Positions 16,673 through 24,870 of a stretch of DNA of 28,588 nt are shown in pieces; positions within the stretch are counted from its first letter, which is position 1, and each line of letters begins with the position of its first letter. The DNA lies in the IMG/VR virus record IMGVR_UViG_3300031774_000105, positions 1 through 28,588 of that record; one strand, written 5' to 3'. Under the pieces are notes generated by a model. It saw only the letters and a list, made by a program, of their open reading frames with translations, was not told the origin of the DNA and did no database searches. The position numbers and the translations under genes are program-made. Source of the DNA: a virus.

Positions 16673-18831
16673 TATGATAAACTCCCAAAACCAGCATCCC
16701 CACCAGAGATTGGTCTGTTATTTGTAACATAATGTATATCCTTACCTCGTGTAACACCTTGAACATTTACATTGATATTCCCACCATTTGCCCCTGGCGC
16801 TTGACCTGCTGGAAAGCTTTGAAAATCATTTACAGGTATTGGATTGGTTGTTGCCAATACGGAGTCTCGTGGATTTAATTGAAATGTTCCGGCAGGACCT
16901 GCCATATGAGTTATCCCACCAGGACCGGATTTAAAATCATTTACCTTTACCGCAGAAACACCACTAGCTATAGCCGCACCTATTGCTGCGATAGCACCTA
17001 TCGCTAAAGCAGGTCCTATAAAAGGTATACCAGCCACCGCAGCAGCTGCTGCTTTGATCGCAACTATACCGAGAGCAATTGCTAAACCACCAGCAATAAC
17101 TCCCATTATCTTCATAGCAATAACATTCTCTCTTAAAAATCCAGCAATACCTGAAAATGCTCCACCTATCGTTTCTAAAGCAGGACCCAAAGAGTTTAAT
17201 GCTTCAGCAGTCAATGCTTTAAAACCATTTATAAATTGTGTTAGTTGACTTATAGAATCTTTACCGAGTAAATCTGAAAAACTACCACCCTTTGATAATT
17301 CATCCGATAGACTATTAACCTCGTCTTGTTTTCCTACAAATTTTGCTAGTTCAGCGGTACTGACTCCGATTGATTTTGCCAATGATTGTCTCTGCAGAGC
17401 ATTTAGTTTATTGAACTCAGCTTCCGAACCCAATTGATCAACCACGGCTTTCATAGCACCCTCAATGTCATTATTAAGAGCAGCCTCTCTTGCTTTCTGT
17501 AAATTAATCTGTCTACCGATCATCACCGATGCTTCTTGTTCAGCTTTAATAGAAGATTCAAAATCTAACAATCCTTCGGCAATTTTAGCACTCGTGTCAA
17601 GACTCACACCCAATGCCCTTGCTTGAACGGCAGCCCTTGCTATATTATCCCCACCATCTTTTGTAAAGGTAGCAACTGCTTCCGTTGAAGAAGCAATATC
17701 TTTCATTACAGCAGTTGGAGCAACTCCAGCCGCCGCTGCCATTTGAAAAGTTCCTTCAGCAAGACTTTCAGCCTGTTCAGCCGAAAGATTTGCAGTTTCC
17801 ATTAGAACACCGAATAAATTAGCACCCTCTTGTGCTGATAATCCCAATGCTTTAGATGTGTCAAATACCTTAGAAGATAAATCAACAGCCTCATCTAATG
17901 ATAAACCAAATTCACTGGTTAAAGATTTGGTTATATCTATGGTGTCTTGCATTGAACCACCGAGAGCTATAGCATCCGTCCCAGCGTCTTTTACATTTTT
18001 CTTAAAGTCACCACTAAATACAACAAGACTACCAAATGCATTTCCAATATCATCTATTACAGAAGAAACTTGATTTATAATACTAGCCAAGGCACCAAAA
18101 GCAATAGTAGCTGTACCGATATTTTCAGAAAATTCCTGTTGTTTTTTAGCAATTTCTTCTTGATTTTTTTGGTTAGCGTCTCCTGATTGGCCCAATTCTA
18201 CTAAGCTAGTTGCTACATCACCGTCAATATCCAAACCTTTTAATTTTAATTTATTTACCAATTCTTGAGCGTCAGCTTCTCCATAGATTCCTTCTTGAAT
18301 ACCTTTGGTTAGATCCTGAATTTCCGCTTTTCCTTCAGCACCCCCTAATTCTGCTGCATTTGTATCTTTAATAACTTCTAGATTGTTTTTGGATTGCTTA
18401 GCTACTAGTATATCTTGCGCAAGACCTTGCTTACCTATTCGATTAGAAGCAATCTCTTCATAATTACCTTGTATGAGATTCCCAATCGTTGATGATAAGG
18501 ATTTTGATTTTTGTCTTTCAAGTTTTTCTAAAGCCTTATTAGCAGTTACAAGTGATTTTGTACTCTTGGTTTGTTCTTTAAAAGCAGCCTTCTGTTGTTG
18601 ATATTCTCTCTCCTTTTGATCTGCTGTCTTTTTGGCTTCTTGAGCCAGTTTTCTCTCTTCTTTTCTCTGTTCTTTATAATTGTCTAGTGTAATAGAAGAA
18701 GATTTAAGGTTTAACTCTCTCCATTTTGCGATATCAGCTTCTACTGCCTCCTGTTCCCTTATTTCAGCAGTTTTTTGAGCTTCTAATCGATTGATCTCTT
18801 TTAAGTTTTTTGGATCCCATCTATTAGCCAT
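16672..18831 (-). CDS. Tail tape measure protein (gp29-like role)
   Basis: Probable tape measure, setting tail length and later released ahead of DNA. The first 130 residues are strongly coiled coil and charged (KEQRKEERKLAQEAKKTAD). The middle is alanine-rich helical with repeated heptad-like patterns (250-520). Residues about 570-630 form a long hydrophobic, glycine/alanine-rich stretch (VIAGGLAIALGIVAIKAAAA, IPFIGPALAIGAIAAIGAAI), the membrane-active segment typical of tape measures. The C-terminus is glycine/asparagine-rich with GGNINVNVQGVTRG. At 719 residues and about 0.15 nm per residue the tail would be roughly 105-110 nm (inference). It follows the 72-residue gene with a TAATG overlap and precedes gp48, matching T4-type order. 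Confidence 0.85.
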   Translation of the reverse strand: MANRWDPKNLKEINRLEAQKTAEIREQEAVEADIAKWRELNLKSSSITLDNYKEQRKEERKLAQEAKKTADQKEREYQQQKAAFKEQTKSTKSLVTANKALEKLERQKSKSLSSTIGNLIQGNYEEIASNRIGKQGLAQDILVAKQSKNNLEVIKDTNAAELGGAEGKAEIQDLTKGIQEGIYGEADAQELVNKLKLKGLDIDGDVATSLVELGQSGDANQKNQEEIAKKQQEFSENIGTATIAFGALASIINQVSSVIDDIGNAFGSLVVFSGDFKKNVKDAGTDAIALGGSMQDTIDITKSLTSEFGLSLDEAVDLSSKVFDTSKALGLSAQEGANLFGVLMETANLSAEQAESLAEGTFQMAAAAGVAPTAVMKDIASSTEAVATFTKDGGDNIARAAVQARALGVSLDTSAKIAEGLLDFESSIKAEQEASVMIGRQINLQKAREAALNNDIEGAMKAVVDQLGSEAEFNKLNALQRQSLAKSIGVSTAELAKFVGKQDEVNSLSDELSKGGSFSDLLGKDSISQLTQFINGFKALTAEALNSLGPALETIGGAFSGIAGFLRENVIAMKIMGVIAGGLAIALGIVAIKAAAAAVAGIPFIGPALAIGAIAAIGAAIASGVSAVKVNDFKSGPGGITHMAGPAGTFQLNPRDSVLATTNPIPVNDFQSFPAGQAPGANGGNINVNVQGVTRGKDIHYVTNNRPISGGDAGFGSLS

Positions 18832-19049
18832 TACTTACCCTTCTTCTTAGCTAACATTCTTTTCAATCTATCTTCTGCGTTTTTAGCATTTCTAAGAATC
18901 AAATCTATATTTTTTTTAAATTCGGAATCGTTTTTATATAAATGTTTTTCAAGAGTAGTTAATTTTAAATCCCTTACATCTTTTGGTAATCTTTTAAATA
19001 GATCAAAAAACCCCTCTGATAATATATTTTTTCTATCCATATACGACAT
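18831..19049 (-). CDS. Small hypothetical protein (72 aa) before the tape measure
   Basis: Unknown function. It begins MSYMDRKNILSEGFFDLFKR and is otherwise a short, lysine-rich helical protein ending KRMLAKKKGK; the NILSEGFFD start occurs in small proteins of marine T4-like phages, as far as I recall. A clear AGGAG lies 9 bases before the ATG and an ATATTTAT element 24 bases before it. The stop overlaps the tape measure ATG (TAATG), so it is co-translated with it. The basic charge and position suggest a tail assembly accessory, perhaps tape-measure handling, but this is inference. Confidence 0.75.
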   Translation of the reverse strand: MSYMDRKNILSEGFFDLFKRLPKDVRDLKLTTLEKHLYKNDSEFKKNIDLILRNAKNAEDRLKRMLAKKKGK

Positions 19050-19072
19050 GATATACTTCTCCTAATATATTA

Positions 19073-19080
19073 ATAAATAT
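19073..19080 (-). promoter_or_regulatory. AT-rich upstream element (ATATTTAT) before the 72-aa/tape measure genes
   Basis: The coding strand carries AGATATTTATTA, nearly the same context as the copy before the tail tube gene. It lies 24 bases before the ATG and just after the stop of the gp51-like ORF. It is one of six intergenic copies and a candidate late promoter element. Confidence 0.4.
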
Positions 19081-19089
19081 CTAAAATGC

Positions 19090-19347
19090 TTATTTCTTTG
19101 GATTAAATCGTCTTGGAATCTTAGACGATTGAGGTGCGTTTGCCTTATCTATTTGTTTCTTTTCCTTCTTTTTTAATTCCATGAATTCACGGAAATAGAA
19201 GTTTTTAAGATGTACAGGCATGTTATACACATCGGCAAAACTAAAACCAGGTGTGCCGTATATAAAATAAAATATGGATTGGTGTATTTCTTTCTTATCA
19301 GATGGTTTGAGGCCAAAAAAACTCGACTGAAAGCGGAATAGACACGC
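19090..19347 (-). CDS. gp51-like extension ORF, probably expressed by ribosomal frameshift
   Basis: An open frame not started by its own ATG. It runs from just after a stop at 19350-19348 to TAA at 19092-19090 and reads SSFFGLKPSDKKEIHQSIFY, then YGTPGFSFADVYNMPVHLK and NFYFREFMELKKKEKKQ, a lysine-rich end. The DVYNMPVHLKNFYF segment resembles the conserved core of T4-like baseplate hub assembly protein gp51. The only ATG lies inside that conserved core, and neither it nor the nearby GTG has a Shine-Dalgarno. The frame overlaps the end of the gp26-like gene and meets it at a run of seven T (plus positions 19315-19321). A +1 or -2 shift there would give a protein of 318 or 319 residues, of which 74 come from this frame after the slip site. 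Confidence 0.7.
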   Translation of the reverse strand, partial: ACLFRFQSSFFGLKPSDKKEIHQSIFYFIYGTPGFSFADVYNMPVHLKNFYFREFMELKKKEKKQIDKANAPQSSKIPRRFNPKK

Positions 19348-20047
19348 TCACAGTTTCACCTCCCATTTCGACTTCCGATGTCATATCAATATCGGGAGAA
19401 ACTTCATTAATGTAATTTCTCAATGCTACAGAATCACGAGCTAACATATTTTGTGAAAAACTCGTTATTGTTTCTTTTTTATTGTCCCCATCGACTTCAA
19501 TTATACTATGTCGTAATCTAGTGGTTATAGAAGTATCATATCCGAATTTAGCAGATTGTTCTATATCTTTATTCATCAATACTTCATCAGCACCCGTTAG
19601 AATTTTAAATTTTAAGTCATTTTTACCAACGGGTAGTTTAAAATCAAAGGAATTGTTGGTATAATCAACATCTTCCGATATATTTTTAAAAGGGCACTTA
19701 GATAAGTCAAATGTATGTTTAATTTTTTGATCTAAATCGTTTGGATTGACAATTTCCGTTGTATATTCAGGCCCATATGCTAAAATACGAGCCGCAACCA
19801 ATACAGCGTTTTTATCTCCAAGAATTAAGTCTTTTTGTGTAACTTTTGGTGTTACTATTAGAGAATCCAATAGTTTATCGATAACAACACCCTTTTTTAT
19901 AAGATTTTGGGACATCAAAATATCCTCTTCTCGTGTTGTCATGTATTTTAACTCTAATTTACCATCGGCAATTGGTGAATCCTTTGGATATACTTTTCCT
20001 TGAGACGGTAAATCAATAACTTCCGTAGGGAACTTATGTTCAGCCAT
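19298..20047 (-). CDS. Baseplate hub subunit / tail assembly protein, T4 gp26-type
   Basis: Belongs to the T4-type baseplate protein family: the N-terminus KFPTEVIDLPSQGKVYPKDS, then LKYMTTREEDILMSQNLIKK and VVIDKLLDSLIV are diagnostic. It is predicted to act in hub assembly or as a tail assembly chaperone. At 249 residues it is slightly longer than T4 gp26 (208). It has an AAGGAG Shine-Dalgarno 7 bases before the ATG. It lies directly after the tail tube gene, the position where many tailed phages encode chaperones expressed as short and frameshifted long forms. The last codons, GAG TTT TTT TGG, contain a T7 run just before tandem stops TGA TAA, and the gp51-like frame continues from that run. 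Confidence 0.85.
   Translation of the reverse strand: MAEHKFPTEVIDLPSQGKVYPKDSPIADGKLELKYMTTREEDILMSQNLIKKGVVIDKLLDSLIVTPKVTQKDLILGDKNAVLVAARILAYGPEYTTEIVNPNDLDQKIKHTFDLSKCPFKNISEDVDYTNNSFDFKLPVGKNDLKFKILTGADEVLMNKDIEQSAKFGYDTSITTRLRHSIIEVDGDNKKETITSFSQNMLARDSVALRNYINEVSPDIDMTSEVEMGGETVSVSIPLSVEFFWPQTI
19315..19321 (-). other. Candidate ribosomal frameshift (slippery) site, T7
   Basis: On the coding strand the gp26-like frame reads GAG TTT TTT TGG CCT and ends 12 bases after the TGG with TGA TAA. Phe-tRNA on TTT can re-pair after sliding +1 or -2 within the seven T, entering the frame TTT GGC CTC AAA that encodes the gp51-like segment. A -1 slip would not reach that frame. No downstream pseudoknot is obvious by eye. 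Confidence 0.55.
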
Positions 20048-20075
20048 TATATAACTCCTTGATGTTGTAAACTAT

Positions 20076-20564
20076 TTAGAATTCAAGTATAGCGTAATCA
20101 AATGTTAGTGTTAAAGCGATTTCGACTGGATTTGAATCAGTAAAATCCATATCACCAAATGTAGCATCTTGAATCCATGTACCATAACATGTCCATTTTT
20201 CAATGATATCACCAACTGGTCCCAATACTTTGAAATTTATGTTCTTTTTATAAAAATCTTGATATCCATCTCTACCTGTAGCACTCTCATGATGTAGTCT
20301 TACCCACTCCATTACGGCTCCAGCAGCTGATGGCACAATAGGATCATACAAAGTAATATTCATATCTTGCCACTTACCCTTACCTTTTATATACTTTGTG
20401 ACATTCATATGTTCTAATTCCACTTTATCAAAAGTAATTTGTGGTCTTGCCGCTGTTTTGATTGTAAAAGCTGGTATACCTGCAATCTCCATAATAAATC
20501 GATTTTTTACCTTCGGTTCATACGGGGTGTAAAATATATCACTTGCTTCTAATAATTCTGCCAT
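20076..20564 (-). CDS. 19: Tail tube protein gp19
   Basis: Forms the inner tube of the contractile tail through which DNA passes. At 162 residues it is the same size as T4 gp19 (163). The sequence shows FIMEIAGIPAFTIKTAARPQ, the segment after it ending TKYIKGKGKWQDMNITLYDP, and the C-terminal GDMDFTDSNPVEIALTLTFDYA, all typical of gp19. An AGGAG Shine-Dalgarno lies 7 bases before the ATG, and an ATATTTAT element lies just upstream, suggesting its own strong transcript besides read-through from the sheath gene. It follows the sheath gene by 41 bases, in the T4-like order 18-19. Confidence 0.95.
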   Translation of the reverse strand: MAELLEASDIFYTPYEPKVKNRFIMEIAGIPAFTIKTAARPQITFDKVELEHMNVTKYIKGKGKWQDMNITLYDPIVPSAAGAVMEWVRLHHESATGRDGYQDFYKKNINFKVLGPVGDIIEKWTCYGTWIQDATFGDMDFTDSNPVEIALTLTFDYAILEF

Positions 20565-20582
20565 TGTTTATCTCCTATGATA

Positions 20583-20590
20583 ATAAATAT
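20583..20590 (-). promoter_or_regulatory. AT-rich upstream element (ATATTTAT) before gp19
   Basis: The coding strand reads GAGATATTTATTATC, 19 bases before the tube protein ATG and inside the 41-base gap after the sheath stop. It shares GATATTTATTA with the copy at 19073-19080. A candidate late promoter element; the short distance to the ATG would leave a very short leader if it were a -10 box. Confidence 0.4.
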
Positions 20591-20605
20591 CTCTTTTCCT
20601 AAAAA

Positions 20606-22810
20606 TTACTCAGGAAAAGCAGCACCTGTTGGTTGAACTATGAAGTCAAGTAATATGAACTCCGCAGTTCTTGTTGGTTGTAAAAATATCTGTCCAATTA
20701 ACTGATTTCTATCAATCGTTTCAGGTGTATTATTTTGATCATCCATCTGAACTCTAAAAGCATTTAATCCACTATTTGATTGTACTTGTTCTAAGAATGG
20801 ATTGACAGTATTTAAAAATTGATCTCTTAAAGCACCCGTATTCTGTTCAAATACTAATAAACGAGATGTTCTTGAAATAAAAGACTTGACATTAATTAAA
20901 AGTCTTCTTACATTAACTCTGTCTAAAGCACTCGCTTTCTTCTGTGTTGTCTTTTGTCCAAATACCGTAACACCTTGACCTGGAAAGGTAGCAATCGGAT
21001 TTACATTTGAATCATAAAGATCATCACGATTACCTTGTGTTAATTTTCTATATGCCTGAATAGCACTATCGATTCCACCTCTATTCAAACCAGCAGGAGC
21101 AAACCACGGTTGTCCAACCACATCATTGAAGTGATAAACACCAGCAATAACAACTGATGGTGGAACAAATCTATATGTTCCTAATGAGTTGTCTTGAATC
21201 TGTACCCACGGATAGTAAGCAGCCGCATAACTTGAATTACGAGCCTCTGTATTCGTTTTAGCAGTAGCTACACTGGAGGTTTTTCCAACATTATCTATTA
21301 CTAAGAACGCATCACCACGAGTTTCACACATATCTATTGCTTGTGTTATAACAGGCGAATGATTAGTTGTTTGATCGATAACACCAGGTAAGAATAATAA
21401 ATTAAAATTATATTCGTCTTTATTACTCAAAATACTTAGAGCAGTAGCATATCCACCACCCGATCCACCAATTCCGGTACTACTTTCTGACATCTTAACA
21501 CCCTGTGAGTTAGTTGAATCTATGTTTTCATAAAAGTTAAACGGATGATCTATTTGTTTTCCAAAGAAAGCACCATCAAAAGTTCCATTGTAACTTCCAC
21601 TACCAATAGATGGTAATGAACCAGATTGACTTCCCACAATAACATCACCATTTTCATCTAAATAATCTGGTGTTTTACTTGTATCAGGAAAGTTACTTAC
21701 TCTGACATATTTTGATTTATTTGGAAAATCACCGACAGGTTGTAGATAAGCCACACCATCTTCTGTAGCAATAGTATTAGCTTGATTTCCAATTCTCTTT
21801 AAAATATAATCACTTGATTCAGGATCTAAACTAAGATTAGCATGTGTTTCTAAAATTTGTTTTTTCTTAATCGTATCATTACCGGATCTGATCAATAGGG
21901 TAAATGTACCTTTTGAATTATTTACATTCGATACTTCCCATCTAACATTATCAATACGACCACCATGACTACCAGAACTGAAATGGTCATTTGCAGTTGC
22001 AGTTTGTCTTGCTGAAATTAATTGATCAGTACCCACAGATGATGTGTTATTAAAAATAGTACCATCACCGAGAACTTCAAGTGTTAATAGTTCAGTTCCA
22101 GAACCTTTCCCTACTCCACCACTAAGTGTTAAAACATCAGACATATTGGAAGCAGATCCAGTATCTACCGTTATATTATTACCCGCAGTACCTACAGAAG
22201 ATGCTGATATAATTAAATGTGTGTCAGCAGATCCAGTTACCGTTACTCCTATTCCCGCGGCATTAACTTTAGTAGATATTTTTTTAATTGTATCTAATGT
22301 AGAAGATCCAGTAGCAAAAAAGAATAAAGGTGTGGAGTCAGCAGGTAAATTACCCGATGTATCTACATCTTGAGCAACAAATCTATACTCTGTACCATCT
22401 ACAGTTATTTGAATTTCTTCATTTTCAACTTGACCAAGATTATTTATCAATTTTAAAGAACCACCAGCTGCTGTTGCATCTGAATCACTTCCAGCAGATT
22501 TATTAATTTTTGCAGTAGCACGAGTGGCAGCAGGATCAGCAACCCTAACAACAGTTAGAGGTCCACCCTGTCTTAAATATTCTTGAGCAGTATGTGATGT
22601 TAAATATTGATATTTATCCGAACCACTTTCTATTAGTTCTCCAAAAGTTTGAACATACTCTCCATATGAACTAACGACTGTTGGTGTTAAAACAGGACCT
22701 TTAACAGTTGGTCCTACGATAGCCGCACCTACTTCTCCAAGTGCTGCCGGAATAAATGATTGGTCTATTTCTTTGGTGAATACACCTGGTGATACAATTT
22801 TTTCTGCCAT
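20606..22810 (-). CDS. 18: Tail sheath protein gp18
   Basis: Contractile sheath subunit. The N-terminus KIVSPGVFTKEIDQSFIP is the classic sheath start. The C-terminal domain is strongly conserved: GVTVFGQKTTQKKASALDRV, then NVRRLLINVKSFISRTSRLL, and IGQIFLQPTRTAEFILLDF. At 734 residues it is larger than T4 gp18 (659), the extra length lying in the Ser/Thr/Gly-rich middle (about 110-330), which should form surface-exposed domains. A GGAG Shine-Dalgarno lies 9 bases before the ATG, with an ATATTTAT element 44 bases upstream. No terminase genes (16, 17) separate it from the neck genes, unlike in T4. Confidence 0.96.
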   Translation of the reverse strand: MAEKIVSPGVFTKEIDQSFIPAALGEVGAAIVGPTVKGPVLTPTVVSSYGEYVQTFGELIESGSDKYQYLTSHTAQEYLRQGGPLTVVRVADPAATRATAKINKSAGSDSDATAAGGSLKLINNLGQVENEEIQITVDGTEYRFVAQDVDTSGNLPADSTPLFFFATGSSTLDTIKKISTKVNAAGIGVTVTGSADTHLIISASSVGTAGNNITVDTGSASNMSDVLTLSGGVGKGSGTELLTLEVLGDGTIFNNTSSVGTDQLISARQTATANDHFSSGSHGGRIDNVRWEVSNVNNSKGTFTLLIRSGNDTIKKKQILETHANLSLDPESSDYILKRIGNQANTIATEDGVAYLQPVGDFPNKSKYVRVSNFPDTSKTPDYLDENGDVIVGSQSGSLPSIGSGSYNGTFDGAFFGKQIDHPFNFYENIDSTNSQGVKMSESSTGIGGSGGGYATALSILSNKDEYNFNLLFLPGVIDQTTNHSPVITQAIDMCETRGDAFLVIDNVGKTSSVATAKTNTEARNSSYAAAYYPWVQIQDNSLGTYRFVPPSVVIAGVYHFNDVVGQPWFAPAGLNRGGIDSAIQAYRKLTQGNRDDLYDSNVNPIATFPGQGVTVFGQKTTQKKASALDRVNVRRLLINVKSFISRTSRLLVFEQNTGALRDQFLNTVNPFLEQVQSNSGLNAFRVQMDDQNNTPETIDRNQLIGQIFLQPTRTAEFILLDFIVQPTGAAFPE

Positions 22811-22853
22811 TTTAAGGTCTCCAATAGGGTAAAATGTCTATGATAATTCATAT

Positions 22854-22861
22854 ATAAATAT
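22854..22861 (-). promoter_or_regulatory. AT-rich upstream element (ATATTTAT) before gp18
   Basis: The coding strand reads ATAATATTTATATATGAA, 44 bases before the sheath ATG in a 76-base gap. This extended form (AATATTTATATA) is shared with the copies before gp13 and the 153-residue virion gene. A candidate late promoter for the tail operon. Confidence 0.45.
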
Positions 22862-22886
22862 TATATAAAATCCCAAAGACTAATTT

Positions 22887-23144
22887 TTAAGACTCAGATG
22901 GCGTAAAAACTCCTGTATTTGGGTCCAAAGTACCTGGTCCATACTTTTCTGTAATACCTTTAAGAACTTCTTGTTCCCTCACCTTAACGGATTCAAAATC
23001 TATCTCAGCTTGTTCTTCTTGTTTCTGTAGGTTGTACTTTGTTAATTGTATTTGTCCAAAACGATTTGTAATTTCAGCATAAGCTGTTCTTATGTCTGAT
23101 ATTTGTTTTAATTCATCGTCTGAAAATTTGATGTCTTTTGCCAT
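22887..23144 (-). CDS. Small coiled-coil protein (85 aa) between gp15 and sheath
   Basis: Unknown function. The protein is almost entirely helical and charged (EITNRFGQIQLTKYNLQKQE, then EEQAEIDFESVKVREQEVL), predicted as coiled coil, and ends YGPGTLDPNTGVFTPSES. The YGxGxLDxxTGxF ending recurs in small proteins of marine T4-like phages, as I recall. It has a clear AAGGAG Shine-Dalgarno 7 bases before the ATG. It sits between the tail terminator-like gp15 gene and the sheath gene, suggesting a structural or assembly role, but no partner can be named. Confidence 0.8.
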   Translation of the reverse strand: MAKDIKFSDDELKQISDIRTAYAEITNRFGQIQLTKYNLQKQEEQAEIDFESVKVREQEVLKGITEKYGPGTLDPNTGVFTPSES

Positions 23145-23177
23145 CTGTAACTCCTTGTGTTAAGTATATATATATAA

Positions 23178-24017
23178 TTATATAATTTTTTCTGAAAAGG
23201 ATACTTTTTTTGGTATGACTTCTCGTTCCGTATTTGCCCCTTTACCATAAATATCCTTTGTAAATTCCGCTAAAATATACCCTTTAATCGACATGGTAAA
23301 ATCACTTCGTATAAATCTCTCACCATTCGATTCCATACTTGAGGCATCACTTATATCACCTTCTAAATCCGATAAAAATTTGTGACTTGTAGAATCTCCA
23401 AAATATGATTGTAAATTATGTAACATCAGTTCAGTTAATCCATTCATCTGTTCTATATAGTTTGTCATCATAGCAACTTCATATGTGAGATTTATAAAGT
23501 CTGGCATAACTGTTTTTATCGTTTCCATCACTGGTTTCTGTCCCGTTAGAACAGCAAACCTATCATATCGGTTACTATCACTCCATTGATTTAACCTTAT
23601 ATATTGTGCAAATTTACTTCTTATATCATGATCAAAACTCATCGGCATTTCATCACTATATGAAATACTTGTTCTTTTCACTACAATTACTGGCATCAAT
23701 AGAGCTCCAGTTGAATCTCTTAGGGTTGATCTCGATCTGACTGATTTCCACCTCTCTTCATTACCATATACAACAGGAACCTTGATTATTTCATTAGCTT
23801 CCTTGACAGTTGGGCTGATATTAAGTGTCATATGTCTCATAACCGATGTATCAACATCTTTAAGTCTAATAGCATACCCTTTACCAACATCTCTACCACT
23901 GGATTTTCGTATTACTACCTTGGCATTACCCTTCTCAGAACGAAATGATGTTTGTTCGGCTCTATTGATCTCTGCTTTATTTAAAGTATGTTTATTTGTT
24001 ATCGGTTTAGTAGCCAC
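23178..24017 (-). CDS. 15: Tail completion / sheath terminator protein, gp15-like
   Basis: Expected to cap the finished tail and connect it to the neck. The recognisable parts resemble T4 gp15: IKVPVVYGNEERW (78-90), PDFINLTYEVAMMTNYIEQM, and the terminal strand motif RSDFTMSIKGYILAEF. At 279 residues it is close to T4 gp15 (272). The start is GTG at 24017, supported by AAGGA 9 bases upstream; it overlaps the preceding gene by 11 bases. Its stop falls inside an AT-only palindrome (23171-23184). It lies after gp13/gp14, as expected for a tail-neck joining protein. Confidence 0.75.
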   Translation of the reverse strand: MATKPITNKHTLNKAEINRAEQTSFRSEKGNAKVVIRKSSGRDVGKGYAIRLKDVDTSVMRHMTLNISPTVKEANEIIKVPVVYGNEERWKSVRSRSTLRDSTGALLMPVIVVKRTSISYSDEMPMSFDHDIRSKFAQYIRLNQWSDSNRYDRFAVLTGQKPVMETIKTVMPDFINLTYEVAMMTNYIEQMNGLTELMLHNLQSYFGDSTSHKFLSDLEGDISDASSMESNGERFIRSDFTMSIKGYILAEFTKDIYGKGANTEREVIPKKVSFSEKII

Positions 24018-24339
24018 GCTTCAATTTCCTTAGTTTTTTTAATTTACTTTCCGTTGTATTTTCAAATACCTCAGATTTCAGTCCCTTTGTCGATGCCTTA
24101 TCAATCGCTATCTGTTTAACTATAGGCACCTCAACGGCGCCCATATTTATGTTCTTTTCCTCACCATAGATATTACCTTGTTTTAGTAAATCTATTATCT
24201 CGTCAAATCTATCGGGTTGTGGTTCACCATAGATGTTATCAATAGATGTATCTATTGCCTTTTCCACAGGTGTGGATTTTACCAAATGAGACCTTCTTGG
24301 TTTCATCACTAACACGGTATCTAACATTTGAACAGCCAT
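24007..24339 (-). CDS. Hypothetical neck-region protein (110 aa)
   Basis: Not recognised. It contains two copies of NIYGE (DNIYGEPQP and GNIYGEEKN) about 20 residues apart, and the gp14-like neighbour has the related ENLYGE. The C-terminus is lysine-rich and helical (ESKLKKLRKLKRGY). No signal peptide or membrane segment. It starts directly after the stop of the 176-residue gene and overlaps gp15 by 11 bases, so it belongs to the neck operon and is probably a minor virion or assembly protein. Confidence 0.7.
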   Translation of the reverse strand: MAVQMLDTVLVMKPRRSHLVKSTPVEKAIDTSIDNIYGEPQPDRFDEIIDLLKQGNIYGEEKNINMGAVEVPIVKQIAIDKASTKGLKSEVFENTTESKLKKLRKLKRGY

Positions 24340-24870
24340 TTACCACTTCCTACACGACCAATAACGAGCTTTATATCTTGGTCCTGGATTATCACAATTA
24401 TGTCTTGCCCTAAATGATTTTCTTCTATCAGGATTTGATTTTTTAATATTCATTCCCTTTTGTCCAAAATTAACTTTAACTACATTACCCTTATCATTCT
24501 TGACATATACTTTAAATTTTTTAACATCACCTTGCATTGGTTTTCCAAGTTTTACCTTACGACCATCATACTCAGCTTCATTCATTTTTTCATCTTCATC
24601 TCTATCTATCTCTATGGTATAACCACAGGATTCATCCCACACATCATATGATTCAGGAACACAATTAGGAACTTTCTTACCATTCTTTTTTTTCATTCCC
24701 ACCTGTTTATAATCATCCCAACAAGGATCATCATCTTCATCTATATCCAAAGTTTTAGGATAATCTTCATCACCAGGTTTAGCTGGTTCTTCTCCTCTTT
24801 TTCTTTTAGCATGAATATTATGCCAAAGACCTTTACTTTTTTCGTTCAATAAGTTTTTTAATTTAATCAT
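24340..24870 (-). CDS. Cysteine-motif protein of marine T4-like phage type (176 aa)
   Basis: Function unknown. It is built from short cassettes that I recall in many marine T4-like virion proteins: MIKLKNLLNE at the start, GLWHNIHAKRKRGEEPAKPG (15-34), PCWDDYKQVGMKKKNGKK then VPNCVPE (52-76), and a C-terminal block SFRARHNCDNPGPRYKARYW followed by SCRKW. The paired cysteines (CW..NCVP and HNC..SC) may bind a metal or form disulfides. The protein is strongly charged (an acidic patch around 42-52, basic elsewhere). It overlaps gp14 by 4 bases (ATGA) and abuts the 110-residue gene. A structural or head-maturation role is inferred from position. Confidence 0.75.
   Translation of the reverse strand: MIKLKNLLNEKSKGLWHNIHAKRKRGEEPAKPGDEDYPKTLDIDEDDDPCWDDYKQVGMKKKNGKKVPNCVPESYDVWDESCGYTIEIDRDEDEKMNEAEYDGRKVKLGKPMQGDVKKFKVYVKNDKGNVVKVNFGQKGMNIKKSNPDRRKSFRARHNCDNPGPRYKARYWSCRKW

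Noticed and set aside
19090-19297. Independent small gene starting at the internal ATG (NMPVHLK)
   Set aside because: That ATG falls inside the conserved core and has no Shine-Dalgarno; the upstream conserved part of the frame would be untranslated.
22044-22373. Plus-strand open frame of 109 codons
   Set aside because: Antisense to the sheath gene; composition (Val/Pro/Ser/Thr repeats) is the mirror of the sheath's Ser/Thr/Gly-rich domain.
23171-23184. AT-only palindrome TATATAATTATATA at the gp15 stop
   Set aside because: No GC pairs and no U tract, so not a convincing terminator; likely a result of base composition.
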